NCBI RefSeq assembly: GCF_002234675.1
Contig: NC_019867.2
Coordinates: 406,001 to 470,000 of the forward strand
Length of the DNA: 64,000 nt
Source: Oryzias latipes
Lineage: Eukaryota > Chordata > Actinopteri > Beloniformes > Adrianichthyidae
Direction: 5' to 3'
Under the pieces are notes generated by a model. The model was not told the origin of the DNA and ran no database searches. It saw only the letters and a program-made list of their open reading frames with translations. Made by a program: the position numbers and the translations under genes. Of the stretch, positions 26,861-40,400 are shown in pieces. Each line of letters starts with the position of its first letter. Positions within the stretch are counted from its first letter, which is position 1.

Positions 26861-29112
26861 TCACAGGAAGTACGGCGTGGTGGTCCGGGGCGGGATGACC
26901 CTCTCCGAGTCCGGCACGGCTCTGAAGAGCTTGGGTTCTCTGGTGGCGGCGTCTTTGAAGACCATGATAGAGGCGATGTTGCCGCAGCGGTAGCAGTAGT
27001 TGGGCGCCGACCACACGGTGACCAGCTTCTCATCGAACATGAACTTGTAGCCTTCATGGACCAGCTGGTGGGCGCGGCAGATCAGCTTCAGGTTGTTGAT
27101 GTGAACGAACTGCAGGACAGAAGAGGGGGAGGGTGAGCTTCACGCCCGCAGCACGCCGCCTGCTGTGGCGCCCGCAGCACGCCGCCTGCTGTGGCGCCCG
27201 CAGCACGCCGCCTGCTGTGGCGCCCGCAGCACGCCGCCTGCTGTGGCATTCATATCAATCATAAATATTATTGACGGGGAGCTGTGGGGCAGAGGGACAC
27301 CTCTCATCAGAAGTTGTTAGGTTCGATTCCCGCCTTACCCTATGAGGCAGATTTTGTTCAATTGAAGGTTTAGAAAAGGACGTGCTGGTTCTTCGGGTCA
27401 GCAGGGTGGACCCGGTGGTTCTGGAGCAGAAACTCGTACCTCGTTGGTGACTTTGGCACCAAACAGCCATCCGGCTCCTCGGGGGCTGATGGCCCAGGTG
27501 TCCACGTCTTCAGGGTCCGACCACACCAGGTCACAGAAGGCTCCTTTGTGGGGGATCTCCTGGTTCCGCTCGATGGTTCGGATCTGGTCCAGGGTCTTGA
27601 TGTCGGGGGAGAGGCCGCCGTGCACGCACAGGACCTGCTCGTCCATCAGCTGGGAGGAGGAAGACGAGGAGGAAGGTGAGGAGGAGCTCAGACCTGTTCA
27701 TTCTGGACGTAAAACAGAGAAGGAACGTTTGTACGAACCGCTGCCACCGTTAGCATGTCGAACACTTTGGTGCAGTAGCGCCACGCGTTGGCGTTCCCAT
27801 ATTTGGTCTGACACTCATCTGCAAGAAGAAACAAATCCTCAGCAAATCCGTTACGTAGCGGCTGATGATCCCTCTGACCTCACCGTAGAAGCCGTAAACT
27901 TGCGTGATCTGTCTGCTTTCATGGTTTCCACGCAGAAGCGTGATGCGGTCGGGCCACTTGGCCTTGAGCACCAGCAGGTACGTGAACGTCTCCAGGCTGT
28001 AGTAGCCTCTGTCCACGAAGTCGCCCTGCAGAGCACATGTCAGGAGCTCCGCCCACAAAGGCTCAGGAGCCCGCGTGAACTCACCATGAAGATGTAGTTG
28101 GTGTCGGGAACCTGGCCGCCGGTCCGGAACAGCTCGCAGAGGTCGTAGAACTGAGACAGACAGAGTCAGACCAGCGGAGGCTAGACGCTGCAGCAGCAGG
28201 TGACCGCCTTACCTGTCCGTGAATGTCGCCGCACACCGTCACCGGAGTGGACACGGGTTGGACGTTGGACTCCTCCAGGAGAAGATCGCAAACGTAGTCA
28301 CATAATCTCTGTAGAGAAAGGGGCGTCAGCCTCAGACGGGTGAAGGAAAAGTTTACAACTGCTGCCATCGTTTACAGAACATCTGCAACACGCCGGATCG
28401 GTGCAGGAAGACGGGACAGAACTTTTTCTCACACATTACTTTCTTTCAAGCATAAAAGACAAACGGATCAAACATTGACACTTTCAGTTGTGAAAATGTT
28501 TTATAAGATACTACTGCAGTCCTAAACCCCAAAACTACTCAGAGCCTAACCGGAAGCTGAGATAAAACACTGGGAATAATCGACGGCTCCGCCCCAGAGT
28601 GACGTCACTAAGGGAACTCTCCATGGTAACTTCAATGTTTTGGGAAGAGAGTAAACAGAGGGTTTGCTTTGGCTTTAAAGGCATTCAGATGTTTAAAGAT
28701 TTCGGGGTAAATAGACACAATGACGTCAGAAGAGCTCTTTGAATCATTTTCTTCAGGCAGCAGATCGGGCAGCTCCTCTGAACGTAAACAAACAGTTTTA
28801 ACGTAAAAAGTCCGATTCCAGCTTTAAATAAACGGACGGAATGTTACGAAGCCGGAAAGTCCACGAACGCTCAGCCTTCTGTGCTCCTTTAGCAGCAATA
28901 ACGGCTCCCAAACAGCAAGCTAGCACCGTTAGCTGCAGCAAGCTAATGCTAGCTCCGAAACTCCGACGAACAGCCGGCTGGAGGTGAGGCCACGCCCACA
29001 CACGGGAAACCGGGGCTGTAGGCGAACCCGCCGTTACCTTCAGGTCGTTCTCCGGGAGGTATTTACACACTTTAGCGATTTCTGCGTATTTATCCAGATC
29101 CAGGGGCGCCAT
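26861..29112 (-). CDS. ppp6c: Protein phosphatase 6 catalytic subunit
   Basis: Seven coding exons: 29038-29112, 28213-28308, 28085-28150, 27884-28025, 27739-27818, 27440-27649 and 26861-27109. They join in phase to exactly 305 residues, the human PPP6C length, starting [20 protein letters not shown]. The PPP-family metal and catalytic motifs are all present: GDIHGQ (about 53-58), [12 protein letters not shown] (about 80), LRGNHESR (about 110), the second-half histidine in [20 protein letters not shown], and [12 protein letters not shown]. It ends TTTPYFL, the methylated PP2A-type tail. In the family this serine/threonine phosphatase pairs with SAPS (PPP6R) and ankyrin subunits and acts on Aurora A and in DNA-damage and NF-kB signalling. 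Nothing is missing. A 26-bp repeat (four copies) lies in the last intron. Confidence 0.97.
27143..27246. repeat. 26-bp tandem repeat in ppp6c intron 6
   Basis: Four head-to-tail copies of CGCCCGCAGCACGCCGCCTG plus CTGTGG, 26 bp each and nearly identical, GC-rich, about 35 bp inside the intron from the last coding exon. Confidence 0.9.
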
Positions 29113-31474
29113 GGCGGCACGCTCACTGCTCATGCGCAACCTACTGCCTTACGTCATAGCTTCCCGCCCTCCACCAGCAGATGGCAGTGCGAGGTCATTT
29201 ATGTTTGCAGAGACTTTAGTTTATCATTTTGAAGAAGAAATGCCGATCTGACGAAATGTAATGAAACTGAATAAAATGGAGCAAAGAGGACATCCGTTTA
29301 TTTTGTGCGTTTCTAAACAGAGAATGTTGAACAGACATCAGGGTGTTTACTCCATGACCTTCTCAAAAGGTCAGAGGTCATGGTGAGGATGACGGATGCG
29401 CTTGTTCTAGCTCCTCCCACAGTATTGTCTTGTCAGACTCCTCTGCACCTCCTGGTCGTCTCTCCTCACCTTCATGCTGCTGCAGGTCGTTTGAGGACGA
29501 CCCCATTATTTCTCCACGTCTTTTGTTTTCTGCAGATTCTAGTCTAACCAGATCTCACTGATCCATGCCGCCTTTCCTTGCTGTTGCAGTGACGACCACA
29601 TCTTAGTGGTTCCCCTTTGCTGCCATGGAAACGCTCTTCCAAGGTTCTTCAGGTCATCCTCCTGATGCCTCTTGTCTTTGTGGAACCGACCATGTTCTCC
29701 CTACAGGTGTTCTAGTGGTATCCACGCGTTTCTCTGTCCAGTCTCTCACACAGAACCCCTTCACCACCTTATGGGCTCGGGTTCTGCAGGTTCTGGTTTT
29801 TCTCTCCACTGTTCTCTTTTGCTGCTCGGGTCGAGGATAACACTACAAATCCTCTCATCTGTTAGAACAACGGTTTAGGTATTCTGTTTATTCTACCGTT
29901 CAGGCTGATGGGGATCATGGACTGTATGAGAGAACTGGACTGAGCGAGTGTGGCGTCACCCTTAGAAAATGGTTTTCTTCCAGCTCCAACCTAAGGAAGC
30001 CAAACCGATACGACGCCGTCACGAGCCAGATGAGGTTAGTGAGCAGCGATTGTCCAAATCGGTCTGAGTCAACATTTCCATGGCAACTACCATCACCAAT
30101 CAGGAGCCGGCTTCTTCCACTGATGTCAAATGTGTGAGGCGGGGCCAGCGGGCATATCATGCTTTTACTGAGGCATCTGATTGATCAGTTCATAACTTGA
30201 ATAACTTGCGATAAAGAAGATAAAAGGTATCCAATCCAGAATGTTTGTTCTGGCCAATAGAATGACAGAGGAACAGCTGTTTCTCCATTGAAGCCCACTT
30301 CCTGTTTGGAACAACAGGGGGCGGGGCCACTCAGTCCAGTTCCCTTAAACAGTCACTGATTGGTTTCAAAATGACAGAGGGAAACAGCGGCGGCTGGATC
30401 ACTTGTTTATTGAGCATCCAGTCGTTGGTTGGAGTAGTGCTAAAGTGCGACACGGTGATGCGGAGCGTCTTCAGGTTCTCCTTCAGGACACAAACCTTCA
30501 GCTGCAGAACCAAAGATGAGGATGCTACAGCTGGAACATTCATACAGACAGCAGAGCATCATGGGAGAACGGCACAACCAGATCTATGTACAGGCTGGGA
30601 GATCAAATGTGAAGATCAAGATGAAAATAAAAACTGTACAATAATGAAACTGAAAACTTCATACGAGCATCTCTGATCTCTGCATTCTTCATACCCCCCC
30701 CCCCCCCCCCCCCATCTGAAAACAACCTGCTGGAACGGCGTAACCATCCATCTGTTTGTGAGGGGGGCGCCCTCTTCAGGCTAAGAGTGACATGACAGCC
30801 AGGAACTTCTGTTCCACAGTCTGACGTCAGAGGCAGCGGTTTCCATGGTGACGGGGTGAAAATGGCGGCTTGGAAGGCCAACACCGGTTACTAAGTAAAT
30901 TCTGATGTCGGGGGATTTAGCTCCAAACTACCAGAACCGACGGTTGCTCTGAGGCACGACCTTCATGATGGATGCCGTTTGATTTGAGACCAGACTGGTT
31001 TCCAGGGGCGTGGCCTGGCCCACAGAGGCGTGGCCTGGTCTTTTGACATTTTCAACAGAGTTTTTCGTTTTAGGAGCAGAGGTTTTCGTGTCACCAACAG
31101 AGGCTCCCTGACCTTTCCTGACCTGCGGTGCTCATCTGATCACGGTATTCCTCAGATTTGGGGGCAAACGTTTGTCCTGACCTCCTCAGTTCTCCCTTGG
31201 ACACGCAGTGAAACTGAAAAGAACCCGAAACTGAAACCTCACACTCAGATCTTTCTTGAGCTCCCCCCCTTACAGAGGTTTGTTTGCAGCAGTGACCCCC
31301 CCACAGCGTTTTTAGAAGCGGGAGGTCACGGCTGTGACGGGTTTGGATAAAAAAACAGATTTCTTTTCTATACACTGCAGAGGAAGCTGGCGGAGGAAAG
31401 GTCAGAGGTCAGCTGTTCTGGATGGATGCATGCACTCTCACGTGGACGTTTGCTCGCGCATGTTTTGGGCCGTG
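29113..31474. other. Intergenic region between ppp6c and rusc2
   Basis: ppp6c (transcribed leftward) begins here and rusc2 (also leftward) ends here. No exon recognised. A C19 run lies near 30696. The part at about 29920-30330 belongs to a dispersed repeat family seen again in inverse orientation near 54445-54600 and 56757-57010 (shared GAACTGGACTGA, CCCCGCCCCC and TGCCCGCTGGCCCC words). The rusc2 3' UTR lies at the right end; a TTTATT (minus-strand AATAAA) at 30406-30411 is a possible but distant poly(A) signal. Confidence 0.45.
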
Positions 31475-34400
31475 TCACAGCCGCGTGGCGCCGGCGGCCT
31501 CCTGGCTGTCCTCCATGCTGTGCGGGGTGACGTAGACGATGGGAACCAGGCCCCGCGAGGAGCCCAGCGAGCACAGCAGCCAGTCCGGGTCGGCTCTGCT
31601 CAGAACCTGCATGACGTCTCCTTTGTTGAAGCTGAGCTGACCCGGTTCTGTGGCGATGTGGTGGCACAGAGCACGCACCCCCCTGAGACGGCAAAGGCAG
31701 ACGTGTGGGCGGAGACACGGCAGGTGAAGGTGGCAGGAACCGCAAACTGCTTACCGGAAAGGAGCTGGTCGGGTTTCTGTTGGAGGGGCCGTGGTGTGGG
31801 CGGGGCTTGGGGGGGGCTCTGCCTTCCTCCCACTGCCGGGTCCGACGGTCAGAGCCACGAGGTCCAGAACAGAACCATCCAGGCCGAGCCAGCCGGACGG
31901 AGGCCTGAAAGACAAAGGGAGGAGTGAGGGTGGGGCCCCGCCTCTGTACTTTGGTTTCCATGATGACCCCCCCCCTCACCTGGACTTTGGGGGTTTTGTG
32001 TTCTGCTTGGCTCCCTCTCGCCTCCCTCCAAAGAGTCTCCCCCAGCGCAGACTCTGGGCCTGTGCCGGGCGGCCCCGGGGCGCTGCAGGTCCGTCAGGGC
32101 CGGGGTCCTCCTGGTTGACGACAGACTCTGGGGGGCTGCCCATCCACCCAGACCCCCCCTGTAATCCAGCCGAGTCTGTTCCACAGCTTTTCCTTCCTTC
32201 CCCCTCTCGGCTGGACTCTGCCCCCTCCACCACCCCCACCCTGGGGGGCGGGTGATCCTGGGGCCTCTCCACAGAGCGCTTCCTCCGGTCGGCCTTCACG
32301 AACCGGCAGCCGTTGCTGGAGGGATCGATGTAGACCTGGGACGACTGCATCAGCTGGAACCACCACCCCGCCTGCCGGTCCTGCCTCCCCTCAGGCGCCG
32401 GGGTTTTCTCTCTGAGCCCCTCCCCCGTCCTCTCTATCGTCCCCGCATCTTTCCCCTTTGGCCCCTCGGCCCCCCTAACTGTCCATGCGCAGCGTCCAGC
32501 CGCGCCTTCTTTCCCGCCGCCAACTTCCTTTGTACACTCAGCCCCGATTACCCGTCTGGGTGCAGCGCCGCCCTCCTCTAAGTGTTTGCTGGGGCCCCGC
32601 CCCCTCATCAGCTGGAGGGTGGAGCTTGTGCAGGGCAGCGTGCTTTGGCCTGCAGAGCAGAGCTGCTCCTTGTGGCGGAGGTGCTCCTGCCCCCTCTGCA
32701 GGAGGTGTGGCTCGAACAGCAGGTCCAGGTCAAAGGGGAGGAGCGCCAGCGGCTGCAGGAGGAGCAGCAGCTCCTCAAACAGGTCCCTACAGGCTCCGCC
32801 CGACAGGGGGAGGAGCCCCCAGGGGCTGTAATGGACCGCGATGATGTCTGAGGACATTCAGCAGAGTATTAGTTACATTCAGACCCCCCCTCCATGAATC
32901 AGAGTACAGATTACTTTTAGGATAAATTATTACTTTCAAATGACTCCTGAATTATTTTTATCCATGAAGTAACTTTTTGGGACGGCTGAAGTTACCCACC
33001 TTCATGTGTGTGAAGATGACTGAACCAGAACTCCAAGCATTTCAGGCTGAAACAGAAAAAAGCATCAATTTCCCAGAATTCCATGTGGCTTTCTAACAAG
33101 AGTCTACGGAGAACTGCTGTCTGCTGTCATTTGAGGAGCTACAGCCCGTGGTCATTCTGGGATGTTGGGATGTTTCAGAGGGTGGGGGCCTGAGCCTCTG
33201 GGCTTTCATTCACCCCCCAGCGCCGTACGAATGGTACGTGCTAGAATCTGACCTTTGAACTGCCGACCAACAGCGGACAGGCCACACCCCCCATCGTCAC
33301 AGTCTGTGTGAACACGCCCACCTCAAAACCAGCCACACAGTGGTGGGCGGGACTAATGTCGGGGTGGGGGAAGCGCCCGTTTTCCAGCTGCAGGTCAATG
33401 ATGTCATGGCGGCTGACCCCAGAGGACGCTGTCACGGGTTTGGGTGCAGACGAAGGAGCTCTTACTTCAGGAGGCCGAAGACGAAGGCGTTCAGCCTCAT
33501 GGCGGCGCTGGACAGCTCCGGAAACTGGCTCACTCTGGAGAACAAGCTGTGGAGGAGGCGTGTGGACGGACCTGCGGGGGGGTCACACAAACGCCTCAGA
33601 CACCGACCTTCCCCGACGGCGTGAAAGGACCCCCCCCCCCCCCTCACCTGGCTGGGTGGAGGCCTCCACCACGCTCCAGGGCTGACAGCGGCGCTGACCG
33701 ATGATCAGGTCCAGCACGTGGGCCTTCAGGCCGTCCTGCAGGACGTCCCGCAGGGCGGGGCACAGGTACTTCAGGATCAGGTGACCCACGTTTGGACTCA
33801 CCCAGCTGTTTCCCAGTTTGGCCTGGGGGGGGTCAGAGGGAGACCGGTCCATAACTCTTCTCTTATTCTCTAACAGGTCAGAGTTCCTGTGAGGCGCCGG
33901 TGTTCCTCCTAACAGAACCAGAACCACCGCGTGGACCGTCTGCACACAGCAGAGCCGCATCATCTACCTTCACATCCGGGTTTCTGCTGGTACCGAAGTG
34001 CGCCACGATCAGATCCACGGCGGTGTTCACGGCTTTCACCAGAGCTGAAAGGCAGGAGAAGAACAGATGAGAAGAGCAGAACCGGCAGGTCCAGCCGGAG
34101 ACCACAGCCGGTCCTGCAGAACGTCACAGCTGCAGGTTAGCATGTAGCATGTAGCATGTAGCATTTAGCATTTAGCCTGATGAGTCTGTTTCCTGCTGAA
34201 CTGACAGACGGAACATGTCTGATCATAGCGGCGGGGCTGCGTTTCCATGGCGATTCTGCGGCGGATGTGGGCCGTACCTCTCTTCGGCGTCAGATCCACG
34301 GCGATGTGGGAGGAGGAGGAGGAGGCATCAGGCGACAGGCAGAACTCCTCTGGGGGTTTCTCCGTCAGCGAGAAATACTCGGGCAGGAAGTCCGACTGAG

Positions 34401-37400
34401 CCACTGCGAACACGCCAAAAACACGTTTACAATGGGAACCCCCCCACACTAAACCACAGCGAGGCCTGAAACGTCTGCAGCACCTCCCACACTGAAGACA
34501 AAAGGATGAGCGCCATGGGGGGGTCCCAGTCCGAGGCCCCCATGAGTAGCAGGAATATCAAACACGTTCAGGCGGGCAGGCCGGCGCCACCCACCCCCTC
34601 CGAAGTCCCTGGTACCAGAGGGGGCAGAGGAGCCCCCTCCTCTCAGAGGGTGTCGCAGACGGTACTCCCTCCACTTCAGAGCCTGGGGAGAGAGGTGGTG
34701 AGCTGTTTGGGGGGGGGGCACAGAAAAGGGGGTGAGGGTCAGGGATAAGCATGGGGGGGGGCAGATGAGGGGGAGAAGAAGAGAAGAGTGAGAACCTGCA
34801 GCAGCTGTTCTCCTCTGCCACTCAGGGTTTGGTGTTTTTGGGAACCCCCCCCTGAACAGAATCCAGTAACCATCACAGTGGCAGACATCCAAGAAAGAGT
34901 CTCAGGTATAAAGAACTGGACAGCACCGGGTCCTGACATGATCCATGCCTACTGGCTAAAGAAAGTCACCGCACTCCACGAGCGCCTGGCAGCACAAATG
35001 AACCCGACAGAGATGGACCCACCCCCAATGGCTAATGGTAGGATCCGGATCCAGAAGGATCCCTCAAAGGGGGCAGTCCCATCCAACTACTGACCAATAA
35101 CCTGTCTGTCCACAACATGGAAGCTCATGTCAGGCATCAAGTAGGTGCATGGATGAGCAAAACCCAGCAGGGAATTGGTAGAGACTCCAGAGGAACCAAA
35201 CACCAACTCCTGGTCGACAGAACAGTCGCTCAAGACTGTAAGTCACAACACACCAACCTGTGCACAGCCTGGATTGATTACAAGAAGGCCTATGACTCAA
35301 TGCCACACACCTGGATCACTGAATGCTTGGGTCTTGTCTGGTGTGGTAGACACCAGACAAGACCCACGGTGTAGATCTACCACACCAGACAAGACCCACG
35401 GTGTAGATCTACCACACCAGACAAGACCCACGGTGTAGATCTACCACACCAGACAAGACCCACGGTGTAGATCTACCACACCAGACAAGACCCACGGTGT
35501 AGATCTACCACACCAGACAAGACCCACGGTGTAGATCTACCACACCAGACAAGACCCAAGGTGTAGATCTACCACACCAGACAAGACCCAAGGTGTAGAT
35601 CTACCACACCAGACAAGACCCAAGGTGTAGATCTACCACACCAAACAAGACCCAAGGTGTAGATCTACCACACCAGACAAGACCCACGGTGTAGATCTAC
35701 CACACCAGACAAGACCCAAGGTGTAGATCTACCACACCAGACAAGATCCAAGGTGTAGATCTACCACACCAGACAAGACCCAAGGTGTAGATCTACCACA
35801 CCAGACAAGACCCAAGGTGTAGATCTACCACACCAGACAAGACCCACGGTGTAGATCTACCACACCAGACAAGACCCACGGTGTAGGTCTACCACACCAG
35901 ACAAGACCCACGGTGTAGATCTACCACACCAGACAAGACCCACGGTGTAGATCTACCACACCAGACAAGACCCACGGTGTAGATCTACCACACCAGACAA
36001 GACCCACGGTGTAGATCTACCACACCAGACAAGACCCAAGGTGTAGATCTACCACACCAGACAAGACCCATGGTGTAGATCTACCACACCAGACAAGACC
36101 CATGGTGTAGATCTACCACACCAGACAAGACCCAAGGTGTAGATCTACCACACCAGACAAGACCCAAGGTGTAGATCTACCACACCAGACAAGACCCAAG
36201 GTGTAGATCTACCACACCAGACAAGACCCAAGGTGTAGATCTACCACACCAGACAAGACCCAAGGTGTAGATCTACCACACCAGACAAGACCCACGGTGT
36301 AGATCTACCACACCAGACAAGACCCACGGTGTAGGTCTACCACACCAGACAAGACCCACGGTGTAGGTCTACCACACCAGACAAGACCCACGGTGTAGAT
36401 CTACCACACCAGACAAGACCCACGGTGTAGATCTACCACACCAGACAAGACCCAAGGTGTAGATCTACCACACCAGACAAGACCCAAGGTGTAGATCTAC
36501 CACACCAGACAAGACCCAAGGTGTAGATCTACCACACCAGACAAGACCCAAGGTGTAGATCTACCACACCAGACAAGACCCAAGGTGTAGATCTACCACA
36601 CCAGACAAGACCCAAGGTGTAGATCTACCACACCAGACAAGACCCAAGGTGTAGATCTACCACACCAGACAAGACCCAAGGTGTAGAGCTACCACACCAG
36701 ACAAGACCCAAGGTGTAGATCTACCACACCAGACAAGACCCAAGGTGTAGATCTACCACACCAGACAAGACCCAAGGTGTAGATCTACCACACCAGACAA
36801 GACCCAAGGTGTAGATCTACCACACCAGACAAGACCCAAGGTGTAGATCTACCACACCAGACAAGACCCACGGTGTAGATCTACCACACCAGACAAGACC
36901 CAAGGTGTAGATCTACCACACCAGACAAGACCCAAGGTGTAGATCTACCACACCAGACAAGACCCAAGGTGTAGATCTACCACACCAGACAAGACCCACG
37001 GTGTAGATCTACCACACCAGACAAGACCCACGGTGTAGATCTACCACAGACAAGACCCAAGGTGTAGATCTACCACACCAGACAAGACCCAAGGTGTAGA
37101 TCTACCACACCAGACAAGACCCAAGGTGTAGATCTACCACACCAGACAAGACCCAAGGTGTAGATCTACCACACCAGACAAGACCCAAGGTGTAGATCTA
37201 CCACACCAGACAAGACCCAAGGTGTAGATCTACCACACCAGACAAGACCCAAGGTGTAGATCTACCACACCAGACAAGACCCAAGGTGTAGATCTACCAC
37301 ACCAGACAAGACCCAAGGTGTAGATCTACCACACCAGACAAGACCCAAGGTGTAGATCTACCACACCAGACAAGACCCAAGGTGTAGATCTACCACACCA

Positions 37401-40400
37401 GACAAGACCCAAGGTGTAGATCTACCACACCAGACAAGACCCAAGGTGTAGATCTACCACACCAGACAAGACCCAGGTGTAGATCTACCACACCAGACAA
37501 GACCCAAGGTGTAGATCTACCACACCAGACAAGACCCAAGGTGTAGATCTACCACACCAGACAAGACCCAAGGTGTAGATCTACCACACCAGACAAGACC
37601 CAAGGTGTAGATCTACCACACCAGACAAGACCCAAGGTGTAGATCTACCACACCAGACAAGACCCAAGGTGTAGATCTACCACACCAGACAAGACCCAAG
37701 GTGTAGATCTACCACACAGACAAAAGTGTAGATCTACCACACCAGACAAGACCCAAGGTGTAGATCTACCACACCAGACAAGACCCAAGGTGTAGATCTA
37801 CCACACCAGACAAGACCCACGGTGTAGATCTACCACAGACAAGACCCACGGTGTAGATCTACCACACCAGACAAGACCCAAGGTGTAGATCTACCACACC
37901 AGACAAGACCCAAGGTGTAGATCTACCACACCAGACAAGACCCAAGGTGTAGATCTACCACACCAGACAAGACCCAAGGTGTAGATCTACCACACCAGAC
38001 AAGACCCAAGGTGTAGATCTACCACACCAGACAAGACCCAAGGTGTAGATCTACCACACCAGACAAGACCCAAGGTGTAGATCTACCACACCAGACAAGA
38101 CCCAAGGTGTAGATCTACCACACCAGACAAGACCCAAGGTGTAGATCTACCACACCAGACAAGACCCAAGGTGTAGATCTACCACACCAGACAAGACCCA
38201 AGGTGTAGATCTACCACACCAGACAACACCAAAGGTGTAGGCTGTGTAAAGAGGCGCCTGAAACAATCCAGCAATTCCCAAGGTCAAAATGGGAAACACC
38301 TCTGAAGGTGGTAGAGAATGAGAGGGCAAAGATCCTGTGGGACTTCCAGATCCAGACTGATAGGATGGTAATGGAGAACCAACCAGACATTGTAGTGGTG
38401 GATAAAGAACAGAGGAAAGCCGTTGTGGTGGATGTGGCAGTGCCAAGCGATGGGAACATCAGGAAGAAGGAACATGAGAAACTGGAGAAATACCAGGGAC
38501 TCAGAGAAGAACTGGAGAAAGCCTGGAAAGTGAAGGTGACAGTGGTGCCTGTGGTAATTGGAGCACTCGGGGCAGTAACCCCCAAGCTGGAGGAGGGGCT
38601 ACATGGAAAGACCTCAGACCTCTCAGTCCAGAAAAGAACAGGAACAGCTGAGATACTGCAGGACCCTCAAGCTCCCAGGCCTCTGGTAGAGGACCCCAGC
38701 TTGGAGGAGCAACCACCCGCAGAGGGGGAGGGGCGTTTTTTTCTTTTTTCAATATCTATATGTCCATCTTTCCACCCCCACCCCTCAAATATAGAAAAAG
38801 GAAGTTCAGCAGGTTTTTGTGGAACATACCATTTTGTGTCCTGGTAGGTCCCTTCTCCCCCTCCTTTCCACAGTCCTGGTAGTTCTGGGGGCTCAAACAG
38901 CCACTGGGGAGGGCTGCTGAATGAAGACACTGTCCCTGCTCAGCTGGCAGCATGGGGGGGAGCACCGAGCCTCTCTTTACCCCTAGATGTGTGGGAGGAG
39001 AGCCTGGTTTTGGAGCTGATGGTCCTCCCTCTCTCTGGCAGTAGGGGCCGTGTGGGGGCCGAGGGCTGGGGGTACAGGTGGAACAGGTTCCAGAGCTGGG
39101 CGCCCCCTGGAGGCCAACGGGAGAGTAGCTCCCGAGTGGAGAGAGCCGGACTGGCTGGAGGGGGGCCGCCGGAGCGCTGACACGACTGTCCTGGTCCTCT
39201 GCTGCGTCTTCTGGGCCTTTGTCTGCTCCAGAACCAGAACTGGACCGGGCCTGCATCCCTGAGAGCAGCGGGGGCTTGGGCTGAGGCGGCTTGAGCATGA
39301 ACTGCTGGTAGAAGGTGAAGGGCTGGATGGGGAGGGTGGTGGGCCGCTGCTCCTTACTGTACCGGACCACCTCTGAGGACGAGGACACGCCTCCTGCAGG
39401 AGACACGGAGGCTCAGGAGAGCTTCAGGTTTCAGCAGACCACCACACACACACTGACACACACACACACATTCTGATACACACAGATACAAGAAGGAACA
39501 CACACACTGACACACAAACAGACAAATCAAAAACACACAAGTGTTAATCTCTCACAGTTGCCTCCTGATCGGCTGCACAGACACTCGGGTGTGTTTGTGT
39601 GTGTTGGGGGGGGGGGGGGGGGGGGGGGTTGTTGCACAATCTGTTTGTGCGTCTGAAGGCCGGCCCCCTGAGTCTGCAGAAATGTCTGTCAGCTCCTGAA
39701 GACCCAATCACAGAAATGTTGTCTAGTTTGTGTTCTTGTAAGATTTGTGAACACATTGTTTGGTTTCCCTTCTTATGTTTTTTTCCTTTGCATTAAATCT
39801 GCATAAATTCTCCTCAAACGTTTTAAATCAACTCGATTCAGAATCAGATGTGAAAACATCCGTTTTCTAATCCCAACATGAACTTTGTGACAGGTTGTTG
39901 TTTTTGGTTCATTTTCTTTGTAGTTATTCAGAAAATAAAGATTTGAAGCAGCAAAGGCCTGAAAGCGACCAGCAATGTGAAAAACCCCCTCTGATCACTT
40001 CCTAATTACCCTCCAGGTCCCATTAGAACATTCTACTGCCCCAGGGAATCAAAAACCGCCTAGAAGAGCCTCGTCTGACCGTCTGTGTCTGAGTTTGGAC
40101 TCTCACTTCAACCAACACTCAGTAGCAACACGAGCCGTCATCCTGAACTCTGATCGCTGAAAGTCAAGTCAAGAGACGGCATGTGCACGTGGCGTGGCCA
40201 GCGGGCGTCACACTCTGCCATGTGACCTCTGGGTCTAAACCGGCCTTAAAGCCAGACTTTCAGTTCTGTTCGGTCAGCGTGAAATGTGAAACTAAAGCAG
40301 ATCACCGCTTTATTTACTGAGGATGAAGAGAATAAATAACCATCCTGTTGAATTCTGGAAAATGTATGACTACGATTACTGCAGCCAGGGGCTTCTAGGC

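Larger units (their letters stand above)
34703..38829. other. rusc2 intron carrying LINE halves and minisatellite
   Basis: A 4.1-kb intron between the exon ending TRTQN(G) and the exon starting with the remainder of [13 protein letters not shown]. Apart from its pyrimidine tract near 34703-34800 it is nearly all made of a broken R4/Dong-type LINE (plus strand, antisense to rusc2) and the 32-bp array. The LINE ends only about 90 bp from the exon at 38830. Confidence 0.7.

Noticed and set aside
31030-31375. Small open frames before the rusc2 stop
   Set aside because: No homologue, splice or start context; most likely 3' flank.
33241-33435. Possible extra rusc2 exon ([20 protein letters not shown] in one frame)
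   Set aside because: The neighbouring exons at 33466-33571 and 33000-33046 join in phase and match the family without it.
35117-35438. Frame running from the LINE into the repeat, read as a fusion protein
   Set aside because: The LINE part has in-frame stops nearby, the 32-bp unit breaks frame and the strand is antisense to rusc2.
35350-38240. CRISPR-like array
   Set aside because: Units are contiguous with no unique spacers, and the setting is a vertebrate intron.
38982-38987. Alternative rusc2 donor GGG|GTAAAG near 38981
   Set aside because: It gives phase 0, which does not match the next exon. The donor AATG|GTATGT at 38830 fits the phase and recreates the conserved N-A-x-H-L-S-P-Q junction.
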